From NCBI RefSeq assembly GCF_002019665.1, contig NZ_KV917375.1:3080702-3144701 (forward strand): a stretch of 64,000 nucleotides of DNA, in the 5' to 3' direction. Shown in pieces: positions 61,714 through 64,000 of this stretch. The DNA is from Sutcliffiella halmapala (GTDB lineage Bacteria; Bacillota; Bacilli; Bacillales; Bacillaceae_I). The notes under the pieces are model-generated. The model was not told the origin of the DNA. It did not search any database and saw nothing but the letters and a program-made list of their open reading frames with translations. The first letter of the stretch is position 1; each line of letters opens with the position of its first letter. A program made the position numbers and the translations under genes.

Positions 61714-61900
61714 GCAGAGCGTCAAATATCCCTCGTTCCCCCTGTGGATTGTAGTGGAAGGCGTGAGACTCCTGCGGGAGAAGCGTGTTTTCGGAGACCC
61801 CGCAGGCACGCCGAGGAGGCTCCCGGAGCGCCCGCGGAAAGCGAACGCCTGCAACGGAAATCTACAAGGGCGTTCTAAAAGGCCACCGTATTTTCATGGG
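61714..61900 (+). repeat. dispersed palindromic repeat, family A, copy 4
   Basis: Left end GCAGAGCGTCAAATATCC, CCCCCTGTGGATTGTAGTG, core with GACTCCTGCGGGAGAAGCG, GGAGACCCCGCAGGC and GGAGGCTCCCGGAGCGCC, right end CCACCGTATTTTCATGGG. In tandem with the core-deleted copy. Confidence 0.87.
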
Positions 61901-61908
61901 AAAAATAA

Positions 61909-61950
61909 AAAGGCAAGCAAACGACTCACAAGTCATCTGCCTGCCTTTTC
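61909..61950 (-). terminator. terminator of the kinase gene
   Basis: AAAAGGCAGGCAGATGACTT and AGTCGTTTGCTTGCCTTTT on the minus strand form a long stem with two mismatched sites and a T run, after the stop at 61958. Confidence 0.8.
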
Positions 61951-61957
61951 TTTTGGA

Positions 61958-63223
61958 TTACACCCGAGTTTTACTAGCTGTAGGTAACACCACTGTTACT
62001 CTCGTACCTAAATTTTCCTTACTCTCATAATGAATCTTACCTTTCATTTCATGTACAAGTCTATTCGTTATCATACTACCTAGACCTGTACCTTTTGATT
62101 TCGTCGTATAATAAGGCAAACCAATTTTCTCTAATTGTTCAACAGTCATCCCTATCCCATTATCAACAAAAGAAATTTCTACAAATCCTTTTACATCTCC
62201 ATCTCTCTTACTAATTTTAACGAATCCGCCATTCTCTTCTTCAATAGATTCTATCCCATTCTTGATAATGTTCATAAGTGCTTGTTTTAAGTGCTGATCG
62301 TCACTATAAATAAAATGATCTCCTGCTAGTTCAAGCTCTAGTGTTACATTTCGATACGATCCAAAAGGACGTAATAGTTCTACTGAATCAATAAGCACTT
62401 TATTAATATCAATATAATTTAAAGAAAAAGCTGTCGGCTTCGCTACAGTTAAATAGTTCGTAATAATCTTATTTGTTCGGTCTAGCTCATCTAAAATAAG
62501 TGGGGCAAACTGCTTCAGTTTTTCATCCTTTGTATCGGCATTCATAAATTGAATAAATCCTCGAACAGTAGTAATTGGATTACGAATTTCATGGGCAAAT
62601 GCAGCAGCCATCTGACCGATAGTAGATAATTTTTCAAGGTAAAGCGTTTCATCAAATTGCTGATTTGCAATAATTAAACGCTCTATCACTAGAATTAACG
62701 AAATAAAAGTTACAGAAAACGCCAGGAAATAAATGAAATAAAAGCCTATATCTAAATAGGAAACAGTATTGTATAAAATAAAAATATAGCCCATGTAATA
62801 AAAGGTTAGAATCAAAAGACCATATAAGCCTTTATTCACACTTTTTAAAAATACTGGGCGAAATGCCATTGCGACAATAAAAGCCAATATAGAAACAGCG
62901 ATTCCCACATAAAAAAATTGGCCACCGATAAAAAAACGAACAATACAGACGATTATCGTGCTTAAAATCCCTGGATAGATGCCCCCGTAGAGAGTTACGA
63001 TTAAAATTGGAATCATTCGTAAATCAAAATGAGTATCTCCTAGGGTTTCAATCGGGTACAGCATACATAGTAAAGCAGCAAACGCACTGAAAAAGGCAAA
63101 TACTGTCTGCTGCTTAAAAGTTAATGGTTTTCTTTTACTAAAAGGAAAAAACATATTCAGATTAAATAACAAGGAAAATATTATCGTGATGTTAACTATT
63201 AAAGGCTTTATCAAATAAATCAT
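61958..63223 (-). CDS. kinB: sensor histidine kinase, KinB-like (5TM-5TMR_LYT type)
   Basis: 421 residues. An N-terminal membrane domain of about six segments (about 1-190) with the LYT-like signature PILIVTLYGGIYPGILS is followed by HisKA with the phosphorylated histidine in AAFAHEIRNPITTVRGFIQF (near residue 217). The ATPase boxes follow: NIIKNGIESI (N), VDNGIGM (G1) and KGTGLG (G2). Size and order equal B. subtilis KinB, which feeds phosphate into the Spo0F/Spo0A phosphorelay; no response regulator is adjacent, as expected for an orphan kinase. ATG at 63223 is 11 bases after GGAGG. Confidence 0.8.
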   Translation of the reverse strand: MIYLIKPLIVNITIIFSLLFNLNMFFPFSKRKPLTFKQQTVFAFFSAFAALLCMLYPIETLGDTHFDLRMIPILIVTLYGGIYPGILSTIIVCIVRFFIGGQFFYVGIAVSILAFIVAMAFRPVFLKSVNKGLYGLLILTFYYMGYIFILYNTVSYLDIGFYFIYFLAFSVTFISLILVIERLIIANQQFDETLYLEKLSTIGQMAAAFAHEIRNPITTVRGFIQFMNADTKDEKLKQFAPLILDELDRTNKIITNYLTVAKPTAFSLNYIDINKVLIDSVELLRPFGSYRNVTLELELAGDHFIYSDDQHLKQALMNIIKNGIESIEEENGGFVKISKRDGDVKGFVEISFVDNGIGMTVEQLEKIGLPYYTTKSKGTGLGSMITNRLVHEMKGKIHYESKENLGTRVTVVLPTASKTRV

Positions 63224-63476
63224 TACATAGGTTTCCTCCATTAATAAAACAAAAATCCATTCGTATAAAATACGTGTGTCCTATACTTCAGACAATTTTT
63301 TGTTATTCCTTATTTCTAACATTATTAAAGGAGTACCCCTTAATCATTAATCGCTTTTGCAATGTTAGTATAACTAATTTCTTCATACATAAGAAAAACT
63401 TACCTTCCCTATTATAGTTTCCACGATTTACAACTGTCTAGTTATAATTACAAAAAACTAGGAGAAATAATAAAAA
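63224..63476. other. non-coding gap, no gene seen
   Basis: AT-rich sequence upstream of the KinB-like gene. It should hold that gene's promoter. I see no open frame with a ribosome binding site and no repeat copy. Confidence 0.6.
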
Positions 63477-63495
63477 GCCGATCCTATTAATCGGC
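63477..63495 (-). terminator. terminator of the lectin-repeat gene
   Basis: GCCGAT, 7-base loop, ATCGGC, then a T-rich run on the minus strand. Short but well placed, about 70 bases past the stop. Confidence 0.55.
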
Positions 63496-63562
63496 ATAAT
63501 CTCGAATTTCTCACACAAATATAATCTTATAATTTTAGTAAAATGAGAATTCGCTAAAGTAA

Positions 63563-64000
63563 TCAATCTTGCCTTAACTGAATAAGTTGGTTGTTTTCGC
63601 CACGTGCAAACACGTAGATTCGATTTTCTTCCCCCTTTATTGCCTCAGGTTCAGAAGTTAGTTTGCCATTTACCTCTTCCCATTCACTCCACTGTCTTCC
63701 ATCCCAATTCTTGTAAAGAAGTTCGAATTTTTTACCCCGTGCGAATACATCTAAGAGAACTTCTCCCCTCGAAACTACACTTGGGCTAGAAGTTAGAACA
63801 CCTCCAAGATCTCGCCACTCACTCCACCTCTTCCCATTCCAAGACTTATGGATTAATTGATGCCTTTCCCCGCGAGCAAACACATCGAGTCGATTTTGTC
63901 CCCATGCGACAGAACCCGGTGCAGAAGTTAAATGGCCACCAAGCCTATTCCAGGCACTCCATTTTTCTCCATCCCACTTCTTTTGATACAGGGCACGATC
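63563..64000 (-). CDS. 3' end of a lectin-like tandem-repeat protein (runs off right edge)
   Basis: The last 145 residues of a larger protein, made of a repeat of about 47-49 residues: W(D/N)GxxWSxWxxLGGxLTS, then P, VxxGxNRLDVFARGxxxxL. Three copies are visible. The last ends ...FARGENNQLIQLRQD. The repeat is typical of beta-propeller lectins (PLL/DUF346, fucose-lectin-like), often attached to a secreted hydrolase. The frame is open to the right edge, so the enzymatic part, if any, is outside the window. Confidence 0.8.
   Translation of the reverse strand, partial: DRALYQKKWDGEKWSAWNRLGGHLTSAPGSVAWGQNRLDVFARGERHQLIHKSWNGKRWSEWRDLGGVLTSSPSVVSRGEVLLDVFARGKKFELLYKNWDGRQWSEWEEVNGKLTSEPEAIKGEENRIYVFARGENNQLIQLRQD

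Noticed and set aside
61712-62030. Two overlapping open frames
   Set aside because: Repeat-derived translation; the same peptide pattern as the other repeat copies.
1-64000. CRISPR arrays, tRNA, rRNA, insertion-sequence transposases
   Set aside because: I looked for regularly spaced repeats, cloverleaf-like segments, rRNA motifs and DDE or HUH transposase motifs and saw none; the dispersed repeats are irregularly spaced and not spacer-separated.

Overview
The window is chromosomal DNA of a low-GC, endospore-forming Bacillaceae (Bacillus or a close relative). Support for this includes an SspH-type spore protein, a GerP-like spore germination cluster, a KinB-type sporulation kinase, an RsbR-type stressosome protein, an HPr/Crh-like protein, strong AGGAGG ribosome binding sites, and cre and XylR-type operators. 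I see no rRNA or tRNA genes, no CRISPR array, no transposase and no prophage.

Layout. 0-10.6 kb: the start of an acyl-CoA dehydrogenase, an acyl-CoA ligase and, separately, a 3-hydroxyacyl-CoA dehydrogenase-like SDR. The last two have near-identical sigma-54 (-24/-12) promoters and a shared palindrome upstream. A CBS-PAS-PAS-AAA+-Fis sigma-54 activator lies beside the ligase, so the three form a plausible fatty-acid regulon. Between them is an N-acetylglucosamine locus: nagP divergent from nagA-nagB-nagR-SIS protein, with two NagR (dre) sites and a cre site. 10.9-16.9 kb: small membrane proteins, lipoproteins, a methyltransferase, a D-2-hydroxyacid dehydrogenase and an RsbRD-like STAS protein. 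16.9-23.3 kb: a hexuronate operon (uxaC-uxuA-uxuB-kdgA-kdgK) divergent from a ROK repressor, with a XylR-like operator between them. 23.3-32.1 kb: sspH, mug, a CTG-started receiver-like protein, a 31-residue membrane peptide, a YwaF-like membrane protein, an LD-carboxypeptidase, an alpha/beta hydrolase, an RsgA-type GTPase behind an attenuator-like leader, and an MFS pump. 32.2-41.7 kb: one giant 3161-residue secreted subtilase with five tandem copies of a unit of about 375 residues. 42.2-50.7 kb: an AbrB-family membrane protein, a LysM protein, an acyltransferase, and an ABC-F protein behind a leader peptide and terminator. 50.7-56.7 kb: an unusual HPr paralogue and an abg-like operon (two M20 amidohydrolases, a novel-looking regulator, AbgT). 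56.8-58.8 kb: a compact spore cluster of GerP-like paralogues plus an Hsp20 protein. 58.9-64 kb: a cytosolic TlpA-like redoxin, an MFS/UMF1 transporter, a lipoprotein, a KinB-like kinase and the 3' end of a lectin-repeat gene.

Scattered between the transcription units are about ten copies of a GC-rich palindromic repeat with one common core and two kinds of ends (families A and B). Some copies have lost the core and kept only the ends. These repeats explain most of the long non-coding gaps.

The most interesting observations are the sigma-54 regulon with its candidate activator site, the leader-peptide/terminator regions before the ABC-F and RsgA genes, the five-fold repeat in the giant protease, the GerP-like paralogue cluster, and the core-deleted repeat remnants. 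Start codons were moved from the longest open frame wherever a ribosome binding site clearly favoured an internal start. All family names come from reading the sequence; no database search was run.
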